64,000 bases of DNA. Origin: Paracoccus haematequi. Lineage in GTDB: Bacteria; Pseudomonadota; Alphaproteobacteria; Rhodobacterales; Rhodobacteraceae. The position numbers were made by a program, and so were the translations under genes. The stretch is from positions 92,949-156,948 of the forward strand of contig CAMCVS010000007.1 of the NCBI GenBank assembly GCA_945881965.1, given 5' to 3'. The notes beneath the pieces are model-generated. The model was not told where the DNA came from and made no database searches. It was given only the letters and a program-made list of their open reading frames with translations. Of this stretch, positions 26,201 through 33,741 are shown piece after piece; the stretch's first letter is position 1; each line of letters opens with the position of its first letter.

Positions 26201-26220
26201 ATTTGACCGTCAGACACGCA

Positions 26221-26245
26221 AAAGCCGCCGAAACCCGGCGGCTTT
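26221..26245. terminator. Bidirectional hairpin terminator
   Basis: Arms AAAGCCGCCG and CGGCGGCTTT with a 5-nt loop. On the minus strand the hairpin is followed by TTTT, on the plus strand by TTT, so it can serve both the 6S RNA candidate (plus) and the membrane protein gene at 26268 (minus). Confidence 0.7.
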
Positions 26246-26267
26246 ACCCGTGCAACAGAACGGGATT

Positions 26268-26603
26268 TCAGCGGCGCGGCTGGCGCAGACCGGGTTTGTC
26301 GGCTGTCACCTTGACCCGCGCCAGGACGCGAGGGCGTTCGATATTTGGCGCGCGCAACCCGCCGCGGGGTTCGTCGTCGTCCTTGTCGGCCATGTTCATC
26401 ACCGCGATGGCGAATTGCACGCCTGCAAACACGATGCCGTTCGAGGCCCACAGGATGATGACGGCCAGCAGCCCCTTGTCGGACGTGCTGACCAGATGCC
26501 ACAGGTTCGCCACGTTGAACCACAACATCAGCCCGACGAATACGCCGGCGAGGCCGAAGCCGATGGTCACGCTGATGATATAAAGGCGGATGAGTTTGGG
26601 CAT
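26268..26603 (-). CDS. Two-helix inner-membrane protein of unknown function
   Basis: 111 residues with transmembrane helices at about 5-28 (IISVTIGFGLAGVFVGLMLWF) and 44-66 (LLAVIILWASNGIVFAGVQFAIAV), followed by a charged tail DKDDDEPRGGLRAPNIERPRV. A strong AGGAGG ribosome-binding site precedes ATG 26603. Conserved look, no known role. Confidence 0.82.
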   Translation of the reverse strand: MPKLIRLYIISVTIGFGLAGVFVGLMLWFNVANLWHLVSTSDKGLLAVIILWASNGIVFAGVQFAIAVMNMADKDDDEPRGGLRAPNIERPRVLARVKVTADKPGLRQPRR

Positions 26604-26749
26604 GAAGCACCTCCTGCATCACCCGAAGGTAAACCTAACCGGACGAATCGCAAGCCCGTATTGGGCAACAGCCTGTATGTCGCAGGCATGTGAAAGGCGG
26701 CGATGGTCCGAGGATCATTTTCGCGCCGCAACGCCGCCCAGGCCAAAGC

Positions 26750-27244
26750 TCAAAACGCCTCTGGACGCGCCTCGCGCGCCATATGGTCCAGCACGGCGTT
26801 GACGAACGACGCTTCCTTGCCATCCGGAAAGAACGCGCGCGCGACATCGACGTATTCGGTGATCACCACCTTGGGCGGCGTGTCGGCCTGCACCAGTTCC
26901 GCCCCCGCCGCGCGAAACAGCGCACGCAAGGTCGGGTCGATCCGCCCAATCGGCCATTTCGCCACCAGCGCACGGTCGGTCATCTGGTCAATGCGCGCCT
27001 GCCATTCCACCGCCTGTTCCAGCACTGACCGGAACAAGTCGATATCGCCGTCCAGCAATTCCTCGCCGTCGATGACCGCGCCAAAGCGATGGTCCAGAAA
27101 TTCCCGCCGCACCCGGTCATGCGCCGTGCCCGCCTGTTCCATCTGGAACAGCGCCTGCACCGCATAAAGCCGCGAGGCCGACCGCATCCGGCGTTTCATG
27201 TTCCCCGAAGGTTCCTTGGGGCCGGGGGTCGCAGTGTCGGTCAT
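26750..27244 (-). CDS. nusB: Transcription antitermination protein NusB
   Basis: 164 residues, all-helical NusB fold: SASRLYAVQALFQMEQAG near the N-terminus, FLDHRF, and VVITEYVDVARAFFPDGKEASFVNAVLDHMAREAR. NusB binds boxA RNA with NusE/S10 to prevent premature termination, mainly on rRNA operons. Its ATG overlaps the ribH stop by 4 bp (ATGA), the usual ribH-nusB arrangement. Confidence 0.95.
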   Translation of the reverse strand: MTDTATPGPKEPSGNMKRRMRSASRLYAVQALFQMEQAGTAHDRVRREFLDHRFGAVIDGEELLDGDIDLFRSVLEQAVEWQARIDQMTDRALVAKWPIGRIDPTLRALFRAAGAELVQADTPPKVVITEYVDVARAFFPDGKEASFVNAVLDHMAREARPEAF

Positions 27245-27792
27245 GCCGTGGTGGTATCCTGTGTGCTGCCCGCGATCTGAATGGCGTCGCGGGAGGGCTG
27301 GAACCCGATCCCCTTGCGCGCGGTGCCCCACCTACGCGCCAGCGCCACCAGATGCAAGGCCGCCGCCGCCGCTCCGCCGCCCTTGTTCTGGCCCGCCGCA
27401 TCGGCGCGCACCACAGCCTGATCGCGGTTTTCCACCGTCAGGATGCCGTTGCCGATACACAGGCCCTGCAAGCCCAGCATCATCAGCCCGCGCGAACTGT
27501 CATTGCAGACGGTGTCGTAATGCGTCGTCTCGCCCCGGATGATGCAGCCAAGCGCGACATAGCCGTCAAAACTGGACAGCCGTTCCGCGATGCCGATGGC
27601 GGTGGGGATTTCCAGCGCGCCGGGCACCTCGACCACCTCCCATGTAGCCCCCGACGCCTCGGCCTCGGCCTTGGCCCCTGCGATCAGGTCATCGGCGATC
27701 TCGCGGTAGTAAGGCGCCACCACGATCAACAGCTTGACGGGCCGTTCAAACGTCGCGCGGGGCAGCGTGTAATGCGTTTCCGAACCAGCCAT
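27241..27792 (-). CDS. ribH: 6,7-dimethyl-8-ribityllumazine synthase RibH
   Basis: 183 residues. The catalytic core contains VVAPYYREIADDLIAGA, the EVPGALEIPTAI substrate loop, GCIIRGETTHYD (catalytic His) and GILTVENRDQA. It condenses 5-amino-6-ribitylamino-uracil with dihydroxybutanone phosphate. The C-terminal tail after RRWG is about 25 residues longer than in many RibH proteins. It sits 3 bp after ribBX and overlaps nusB. Confidence 0.95.
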   Translation of the reverse strand: MAGSETHYTLPRATFERPVKLLIVVAPYYREIADDLIAGAKAEAEASGATWEVVEVPGALEIPTAIGIAERLSSFDGYVALGCIIRGETTHYDTVCNDSSRGLMMLGLQGLCIGNGILTVENRDQAVVRADAAGQNKGGGAAAAALHLVALARRWGTARKGIGFQPSRDAIQIAGSTQDTTTA

Positions 27793-27795
27793 GGC

Positions 27796-28950
27796 TTACT
27801 CCAGCGTGATGGGCCGTGTGCCCGTGATTTCAAGACCATAAGCCTCCAGCCCGACCACCTTGGGCTGTGGCGAATTGGTCAGCAGTTCGATCCGGCGCAG
27901 ACCCAGTGACGACAGGATCTGCGCACCCAGCCCATATTGCCGCAGTGTTTGCGGGCTGATCTCATGCGGGGCGACCATTTTCATCGTGGTGTCACGCAAC
28001 AGCACGGCCACGCCACGGCCCTCGGCAGCGATGGCCCGCATCGCCGCGCCAAATTCCGCCGCGCGGCCCTTGGGGCCCAGCCCCGCCACATCGCGCAGCG
28101 CGTCCAGCGCATGCATCCGCACCAGCACCGGCGCGTCCGTGGTCAGATCGCCGCGCAGGAACACCAGATGCTCCGCGCCCTGCGTTTCGTCAGTATAGAC
28201 CATCATCCGCCAGTCGCCGCCAAATTCCGACGCCACCACCTCTTCGCGCGCGACCTTGACCAGATTGTCATGACGACGGCGATAGGAAATCAGGTCGCTG
28301 ATGGTGCCGATCTTGAGCCCGTGTTTCTGCGCAAAGGCGATCAGGTCGGGCAGACGGGCCATCGTGCCGTCCTCGTTCATGATTTCGCAGATCACGCCGG
28401 ACGGGTTCAGCCCTGCGAGCCGCGAAATATCCACCGCCGCCTCGGTATGGCCCGCCCGCACCAGCACACCGCCATCGCGGGCGCGCAACGGGAACACATG
28501 CCCCGGTGTGGCGATATCTGCCGCACCCTTGGCCGCATCAATCGCCGTGGCAATCGTCAGCGCGCGGTCATGCGCGGAAATCCCGGTGCTGACACCTTCG
28601 CGCGCCTCGATGGATACCGTGAACGCGGTTTCGTGCCGCGACGAATTCTGCGAGGCCATCAGCGGCAGGCCCAACTGATCCACCCGCTTTGACGTCATCG
28701 ACAGGCAGATCAGCCCGCGCCCGTGCATCGCCATGAAATTGATCGCCGCAGGCGTGGCCATCTGCGCCGGGATCACCAGATCGCCTTCGTTCTCGCGGTC
28801 CTCGTGATCGACAAGGATGAACATGCGCCCGTTGCGGGCATCCTCGATGATGTCCTCGATCGACGAGATCACATCCGCATGCGCCCCTTCGACCGGGCCG
28901 GGGGTTTCAAACGGCAGGCTGCCGGGTTTCGGCGCATCATGTTCAGACAT
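27796..28950 (-). CDS. ribB: RibBX: DHBP synthase fused to degenerate GTP cyclohydrolase II domain
   Basis: 384 residues. Residues 25-230 are 3,4-dihydroxy-2-butanone 4-phosphate synthase with [13 protein letters not shown] (acidic metal/substrate motif at about 48-59). Residues 235-384 match GTP cyclohydrolase II in outline ([38 protein letters not shown]), but the zinc-binding cysteines expected after the VRMH segment are replaced ([16 protein letters not shown]). The second half is therefore unlikely to be a cyclohydrolase; similar RibBX proteins are known. A separate RibA would be required elsewhere. Confidence 0.93.
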   Translation of the reverse strand: MSEHDAPKPGSLPFETPGPVEGAHADVISSIEDIIEDARNGRMFILVDHEDRENEGDLVIPAQMATPAAINFMAMHGRGLICLSMTSKRVDQLGLPLMASQNSSRHETAFTVSIEAREGVSTGISAHDRALTIATAIDAAKGAADIATPGHVFPLRARDGGVLVRAGHTEAAVDISRLAGLNPSGVICEIMNEDGTMARLPDLIAFAQKHGLKIGTISDLISYRRRHDNLVKVAREEVVASEFGGDWRMMVYTDETQGAEHLVFLRGDLTTDAPVLVRMHALDALRDVAGLGPKGRAAEFGAAMRAIAAEGRGVAVLLRDTTMKMVAPHEISPQTLRQYGLGAQILSSLGLRRIELLTNSPQPKVVGLEAYGLEITGTRPITLE

Positions 28951-29007
28951 CGGGTCCCCGCTGGATTGCTGCTGCCGATGTAGCCCGCCCCGCCCGCCGT
29001 GACCAGA

Positions 29008-29038
29008 GCGTCACGCCCCCGTGATGCCCCCGTGACGC
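29008..29038. other. Inverted repeat upstream of ribBX
   Basis: Arms GCGTCACG and CGTGACGC, 8 bp each, with a 15-bp loop, plus a direct repeat GCCCCCGTGA. It lies between the end of the metallo-hydrolase gene (29060) and the ribBX start (28950). No run of T follows, so it could be a weak terminator of the upstream gene or an operator-like site. I see no FMN riboswitch here. Confidence 0.4.
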
Positions 29039-29059
29039 CGCGAACCGTGGTTCAGGGGA

Positions 29060-30040
29060 TCACTCGGAGAATTTCCACAACGCGGGCAGGAATTCATAGG
29101 CCTCTGCGGATTTCAGCACATGCCCCACCCCCGGGAACGGGAAATGATAGCCCAGCACCGCCATGCCATCCGCTGCCGCCATGTCCAACAGCCGCGCCCG
29201 CGTCGCCACCGTCTGCGCGCCGTCAGTGTCAAAGCCGTTGAACCAGTCGGGCCGGGCAAAGTTCAGCACCGCATGCGACATCGAATCGCCAAGGGCGATC
29301 AACTGCTTGCCGCCGTCCTCGACCACAAGGCTCATGTGCCCCGGCGTATGGCCGGGCGTGGCGATCAGGCGGATGCCGGGCGCGATCTCGTGGCCATCCT
29401 CGGCCAGGGTCCAATCCTCGCGCGCGGCGATGGAATTGACCGCGCCCAGCACGAATTGCTGCGCCTCGGGCGCGACGCGGTCCACCAGCCCGTCCTGCGT
29501 CCAATGCGCCCGTTCGGTCGCGCCAATGATATATTCGGCCTGCGGAAAGATCGCCTCGTCAAACTCGTCGCGGATGCCCCAGATGTGATCGGGATGGGCA
29601 TGGGTGATCACGACATGGGTGATGCTGTCGGGCGCAATCCCCGCCGCCTCCATGTTGGCCATCAGCCGTCCGGCGGTGCCCAGCCACCGCGTGCCCGACC
29701 CGACATCCACCAGCACCCGCGCCGCGCCCAGGTCCACCAGCAGGTGGTTGGTGTGCGAATAGCCCAAGTCAGTGGGCAGGTAATGCGCCGCCAGCAGCGC
29801 CTGCACATCGGCGGGTGCCGCATTCACCCCCAGCCCCGACGTCGGCAGGGTAAAGAACCCGTCCGACAGCACCGTCAGCCGCGCCGCCCCCAGCGAGAAA
29901 TGGAAATGCGCCGGGTTGGCCACCGTCGGCGCCCCCAGGTCCGCGCGCGCCAAAGCCGGCATGACAAAAGCTGGCAGGGCAAACGCGGGGGCCATCGCGG
30001 CCAGCCGCAGGATATCGCGGCGGTTGGGTGTGATCAGCAT
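29060..30040 (-). CDS. Tat-exported MBL-fold metallo-hydrolase
   Basis: 326 residues. Twin-arginine signal NRRDILRLAAMAPAFALPAFVMPALA, then the metal motif THAHPDH at about 146-152 and later TPGHTPGHMS and GDSMSH. Metallo-beta-lactamase fold; the family includes lactonases and sulfatase-like hydrolases, so the substrate is unknown. Exported folded, hence periplasmic. It separates ribE from ribBX. Confidence 0.9.
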   Translation of the reverse strand: MLITPNRRDILRLAAMAPAFALPAFVMPALARADLGAPTVANPAHFHFSLGAARLTVLSDGFFTLPTSGLGVNAAPADVQALLAAHYLPTDLGYSHTNHLLVDLGAARVLVDVGSGTRWLGTAGRLMANMEAAGIAPDSITHVVITHAHPDHIWGIRDEFDEAIFPQAEYIIGATERAHWTQDGLVDRVAPEAQQFVLGAVNSIAAREDWTLAEDGHEIAPGIRLIATPGHTPGHMSLVVEDGGKQLIALGDSMSHAVLNFARPDWFNGFDTDGAQTVATRARLLDMAAADGMAVLGYHFPFPGVGHVLKSAEAYEFLPALWKFSE

Positions 30041-30126
30041 GTCCTGTCCTCCTCAAGGATTTGGCGGCAGGATAGCTGCGTCACACAGGCGCACACAACA
30101 ACGTTTATGAATATGTCTGGTGTCGA

Positions 30127-30193
30127 GGGGGCGCTGCCCCCGCTCCGGAAAGAGTCCGGAGCCCCCCGGGATAGTTGGAAACCAGAGAAGCCC
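30127..30193 (+). repeat. Dispersed intergenic element, copy with two hairpins
   Basis: Hairpin GGGGGC/GCCCCC (30127-30141), second hairpin GCTCCGGA/TCCGGAGC (30142-30162), then CCCCCCGGGATAGTTGG and ACCAGAGAAG. The end of this element is a diverged form of the CTTCTTCGGTTC tail seen at 11134, 30225 and 56587. Confidence 0.7.
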
Positions 30194-30224
30194 AAGGAGC
30201 AAAGCAAAGCCCCCGTATTCTCCC

Positions 30225-30260
30225 GACTTCTTCGGTTCTCAAATATCCCCGCCGGAGGCA
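30225..30260 (-). repeat. Dispersed intergenic element, inverted copy
   Basis: The tail CTTCTTCGGTTCTCAAATAT followed by CCCCGCCGGAGG. It faces the element at 30127 across 31 bp, so ribE and the metallo-hydrolase are separated by two inverted copies. It may insulate the two genes' transcripts. Nothing else coding is seen between 30041 and 30330. Confidence 0.7.
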
Positions 30261-30330
30261 CCCCGAGGCGCAGCCCTTCGCTGCGACGAGACATAAAGCG
30301 CGGCGCAGCCGCTCCGCTGGATCAGCGGGA

Positions 30331-30942
30331 TCAGGCGGTTTCGGCCAGCCGCGCGACATAGCGCGCCAGCGTGTCGATCTCGAGGTTGACGTGATCGCCG
30401 ACGCGCAGGGTTCCCCAGGTCGTATGCGTCTTGGTATGCGGGATGATGTTCACGCCGAACGTCGCCCCGTCGACCTCGTTCACCGTCAGCGAGGTGCCGT
30501 CCAGCGCCACCGACCCCTTGGGCGCGATGAAACGCGCCAGCGCGGGCGTGGTGCGGAAGGTGAACCGCGTCGAGGCGCCCTCGTCCCGCATCGCGGTGAT
30601 CTCGGCCAAACCATCGACATGGCCCGACACGATATGCCCGCCCAGTTCATCGCCGACCTTCAGCGCGCGTTCCAGATTGACCGCCGTGCCCTGTGCCCAG
30701 CCGCCCAGCGTGGTTTTCGACAGGGTTTCCGCGGACGCGTCCACCTCGAACCAGCCATCGGCCTTGTCCACCACGGTCAGGCAGACGCCGTTGCACGCGA
30801 TTGAAGCCCCGATTTCGACCGTGGCCATGTCATAGCGGGTGTCGATGCGGGCGCGCAGGTCGCCCCCTGCATGGTCAGGTCCGTTGTCCGGCATATCCAG
30901 CCGAGACACGTGGCCGATGTCGGTGATGATGCCGGTGAACAT
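30331..30942 (-). CDS. ribE: Riboflavin synthase alpha chain RibE
   Basis: 203 residues with two tandem lumazine-binding repeats: MFTGIITDIG, NGVCLTVVD and VNLERALKVGDELGGHIVSGHVDG in the first, and LDGTSLTVNEVDG in the second. It dismutates two molecules of 6,7-dimethyl-8-ribityllumazine to riboflavin. GAGG 8 bp upstream supports ATG 30942. It is separated from ribD by the capsule genes. Confidence 0.95.
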   Translation of the reverse strand: MFTGIITDIGHVSRLDMPDNGPDHAGGDLRARIDTRYDMATVEIGASIACNGVCLTVVDKADGWFEVDASAETLSKTTLGGWAQGTAVNLERALKVGDELGGHIVSGHVDGLAEITAMRDEGASTRFTFRTTPALARFIAPKGSVALDGTSLTVNEVDGATFGVNIIPHTKTHTTWGTLRVGDHVNLEIDTLARYVARLAETA

Positions 30943-31152
30943 GGGGCTGCCCTCTGTTTTGCGCTGTGCCAGACCTAGGCGGGGCGGAGCCTGTTGGCAA
31001 GCAATCGGGCGCGCGGCCACGCCGCAGTGCAGATGTTTTTGCGCCTTAATTTTGGCAGGGATGCGGGCTAGGTAACGGTTTAATGTCGTGGCCGCATCGC
31101 CCTTGCGCGGCCCACACCACCTTGTCGCCGCATTTTACCTTGTGAACCCGTC

Positions 31153-32448
31153 ATGACCGCCAGCCCCGCCCCCCGCCCGCGCGTGTTCCTGTTCCTGCAG
31201 GGACCGCATGGGCCGTTCTTTTACCAACTGGGGCGGATGCTGCGGCTGGCGGGGGCCGAAGTGTGGCGCGTGGGATTCAACGCGGGCGACCGGGCGTTCT
31301 GGTTCGACCCGAAAAGCTATATCCCCTATCGCGGCGGGCCTGCCGACTGGGCTGGCACCTGCGCCGCGTTGATGGCGGACAAGGCTGTCACCGATCTGGT
31401 GCTTTATGGCGATACCCGCGCCATCCACGCCGAGGCGATCGCCGCCGCCACCGCGCGCGGCATCACCGTGCATGTGTTCGAGGAAGGTTACCTGAGGCCC
31501 TATTGGGTGACCTATGAGCGCGGCGGTGCGAATGGCCATTCCCGGCTGATGGCGCTGAGTGTGGCCGAGATGAAGGCCGCGCTGGAACAATCCGATCTGG
31601 ATACCGCCCTGCCGCCCGCGAAATGGGGCGACATGCGGCAGCACATTTTTTACGGCGCGCTCTATCATTGGTTCGTGATGTTCCGGAACGGCGATTACCG
31701 CGCCTTTCGCCCGCACCGCGATTTGCCGGTCACCAAGGAATTTCAGCTTTACGTGCAACGCCTCGTGCTGATGCCCTGGCATGCGCTGGAACGCACGCTT
31801 GCCACCCGCGCGATCCGGCATGGCGGCTTTCCCTATCATCTGGCGCTGTTGCAACTTGAACATGACGCCAGTTTCCGGATGCATTCGCCCTTTGCCAGCA
31901 TGACCGAATTTCTGGATGTGGTGATCCGGGGCTTTGCCGAAGGCGCGCCGCGTCACCATCATCTGGTGATCAAGGCGCATCCGCTGGAAGATGGCCGGGT
32001 GCCGCTGAAACGCGAGATCGCGCGGATCGCCGCGCGCGAGGGTGTGACGCGCCGGGTGCATTTCCTGCGCGGCGGCAAGCTGGCGCAACTGTTGAACGCC
32101 GCGCGCAGTGCTGTCACCGTCAATTCCACCGCGGCGCAGCAGGTGCTGTGGCGCGGCATCCCGCTGAAGGTGTTCGGCGCGGCAGTCTATGCCAAGCCGG
32201 AATTTGTCTCGGATCAGCCGCTGGCCAAGTTCTTTGGCGGCGCGGCGCGGCCCGACCGCAAGGCCTATGCTGAATACCGCCGCTTCCTGCTGGAAACGAG
32301 CCAAGTGCCCGGCGGGTTCTATTCCACCCGCGCGCGGCGGCAATTGTTGCGGCAGGTGGTGGACATGATGCTGGCGACCGAAGACCCGTATGATGCGCTT
32401 TTCTCGGGAACCGCGGCACCACGGCAACAGTTGCGGCTGGTGAACTGA
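31153..32448 (+). CDS. kpsS: Capsule polysaccharide transferase KpsS
   Basis: 431 residues. RVFLFLQGPHGPFFYQLGRML at the start, FEEGYLRPYWVTYE, and HLVIKAHPLEDGRVPL followed by TVNSTAAQQVLWRGIPLKVFG are the signatures of KpsS/LipB. In E. coli KpsS adds the first Kdo residue to lyso-phosphatidylglycerol, priming the poly-Kdo linker of group 2 capsules. It is the first gene of a three-gene block with an OPX lipoprotein and KpsC. No transporter gene of the block is present. Confidence 0.9.
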   Translation: MTASPAPRPRVFLFLQGPHGPFFYQLGRMLRLAGAEVWRVGFNAGDRAFWFDPKSYIPYRGGPADWAGTCAALMADKAVTDLVLYGDTRAIHAEAIAAATARGITVHVFEEGYLRPYWVTYERGGANGHSRLMALSVAEMKAALEQSDLDTALPPAKWGDMRQHIFYGALYHWFVMFRNGDYRAFRPHRDLPVTKEFQLYVQRLVLMPWHALERTLATRAIRHGGFPYHLALLQLEHDASFRMHSPFASMTEFLDVVIRGFAEGAPRHHHLVIKAHPLEDGRVPLKREIARIAAREGVTRRVHFLRGGKLAQLLNAARSAVTVNSTAAQQVLWRGIPLKVFGAAVYAKPEFVSDQPLAKFFGGAARPDRKAYAEYRRFLLETSQVPGGFYSTRARRQLLRQVVDMMLATEDPYDALFSGTAAPRQQLRLVN

Positions 32449-32592
32449 TCCCCTCCGGCGGAACCCGCTGGATTTTGGCGCAGATTCCTCCTATGGTTTG
32501 CTCAAAGAGGGCGACATGACCCTCGTGAGGCAGCACGCGCGCCCGAAACGGCGCGCAAATACCAGGCAAGATCAGGTCGAGGAGACCGCGCA

Positions 32593-33738
32593 GTGACTTT
32601 ACGCCCGTCGCGTTTGGCGAAATCCATCGCCTTGTTGGCCGCTTTGTCTGTGGTGTCGTCCTGCGGTTTGCCGCGCGTCGGCCCGAACAAGCGGGAAATC
32701 TTTGCGGGTTCGGTGCTGCGCGAAGGCGATGCCTTTGTGGTCACGGTCAATGACCGCGTGACGCGCGCCACCGGCGTGGTCACGTCTCTGGGATTCACGC
32801 AGGCGTTTCTCAATGCCTCGACGCTGGACAGCGATATCATCAGCCCCGGTGATACGCTTGGCCTGACGATCTGGGAAAACGTCGATGACGGCCTGCTGGC
32901 GTCCGAAGGGATCAGCAACACCCTGCTGGAAGAGGTGCAGGTGGATGGCGGCGGGTTTATCTTCGTTCCTTATGCCGGACGCATCAAGGCCGCAGGCAAC
33001 ACGCCCGAGGTGTTGCGGCAGGTCATCACCAAGAAACTGGAAGAACAGACCCCCGATCCGCAGGTGCAGGTGCGCCGGTTGGCGGGTGACGGGTCCACGG
33101 TCAGCCTTGTTGGCGCAGTCGGATCGCAGGGCGTCTATGCCATCGAACGCCCCACGCGCACCCTGTCCACCATGCTCGCGCGCGCGGGCGGGGTGGCGAT
33201 CGAACCCGAGATTGCGCAGATCACGGTGATCCGGGGCAAGCATCGCGCTAAGATCTGGTTTCAGGATCTGTATAGGAACCCCGCTTTCGACATCGCCCTG
33301 CGCGGCGGCGACCGGATTCTGGTCGAAGAGGACAGCCGCGCCTTTACCGCGCTTGGCGCGACCGGCAACCAGCGGCTGGTCGAGTTCGAAACCCAGACCC
33401 TGTCGGCCATCGAGGCCATCGCGCAGGTCGGCGGGTTGCAATCCTCGTCGGCTGACCCGACCGGAGTGTTCGTGTTCCGCAATGAACCCGCCGAGGTCGC
33501 CAACCAGGTGCTGGGCCGCAACGATCTGGAAGGCGAACAGCGGCTGGTCTATGTGCTGGACCTGACGCAGCCCAACGGCGTGTTTCTGGCGCGCGATTTT
33601 TCGATCCGGGATGGCGACACGCTCTATGTGACCGAAGCGCCGTTCACGCAGTGGAACAAGGTCATCGCGGCGGCCACCGGATCGCTGAGTTCGATCAGCA
33701 CGGTCAACACCGCCGCCACGACGCTTGGCGGCGGCTGA
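32593..33738 (+). CDS. Polysaccharide export (OPX) lipoprotein, Wza/KpsD-like
   Basis: 381 residues. Starts at GTG 32593 behind GAGGAG. A lipoprotein signal (SIALLAALSVVSSCG) is followed by a polysaccharide export domain: SPGDTLGLTIWENVDDGLL, then VPYAGRIKAAGNTPEVLRQVI and PDPQVQVRR. SLBB-type repeats (GAVGSQGVYAIERPTRTLSTMLARAGGV and ETQTLSAIEAIAQVGGLQ) complete it. OPX proteins form the outer-membrane-side channel for capsule export. It lies 3 bp before kpsC. Confidence 0.92.
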   Translation: MTLRPSRLAKSIALLAALSVVSSCGLPRVGPNKREIFAGSVLREGDAFVVTVNDRVTRATGVVTSLGFTQAFLNASTLDSDIISPGDTLGLTIWENVDDGLLASEGISNTLLEEVQVDGGGFIFVPYAGRIKAAGNTPEVLRQVITKKLEEQTPDPQVQVRRLAGDGSTVSLVGAVGSQGVYAIERPTRTLSTMLARAGGVAIEPEIAQITVIRGKHRAKIWFQDLYRNPAFDIALRGGDRILVEEDSRAFTALGATGNQRLVEFETQTLSAIEAIAQVGGLQSSSADPTGVFVFRNEPAEVANQVLGRNDLEGEQRLVYVLDLTQPNGVFLARDFSIRDGDTLYVTEAPFTQWNKVIAAATGSLSSISTVNTAATTLGGG

Positions 33739-33741
33739 TCC

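Noticed and set aside
28951..29059. FMN riboswitch in the ribBX leader
   Set aside because: The conserved RFN pattern (GGG-type start, AAAUUCCC, AGCCCGCG) is absent; only an inverted repeat is visible.
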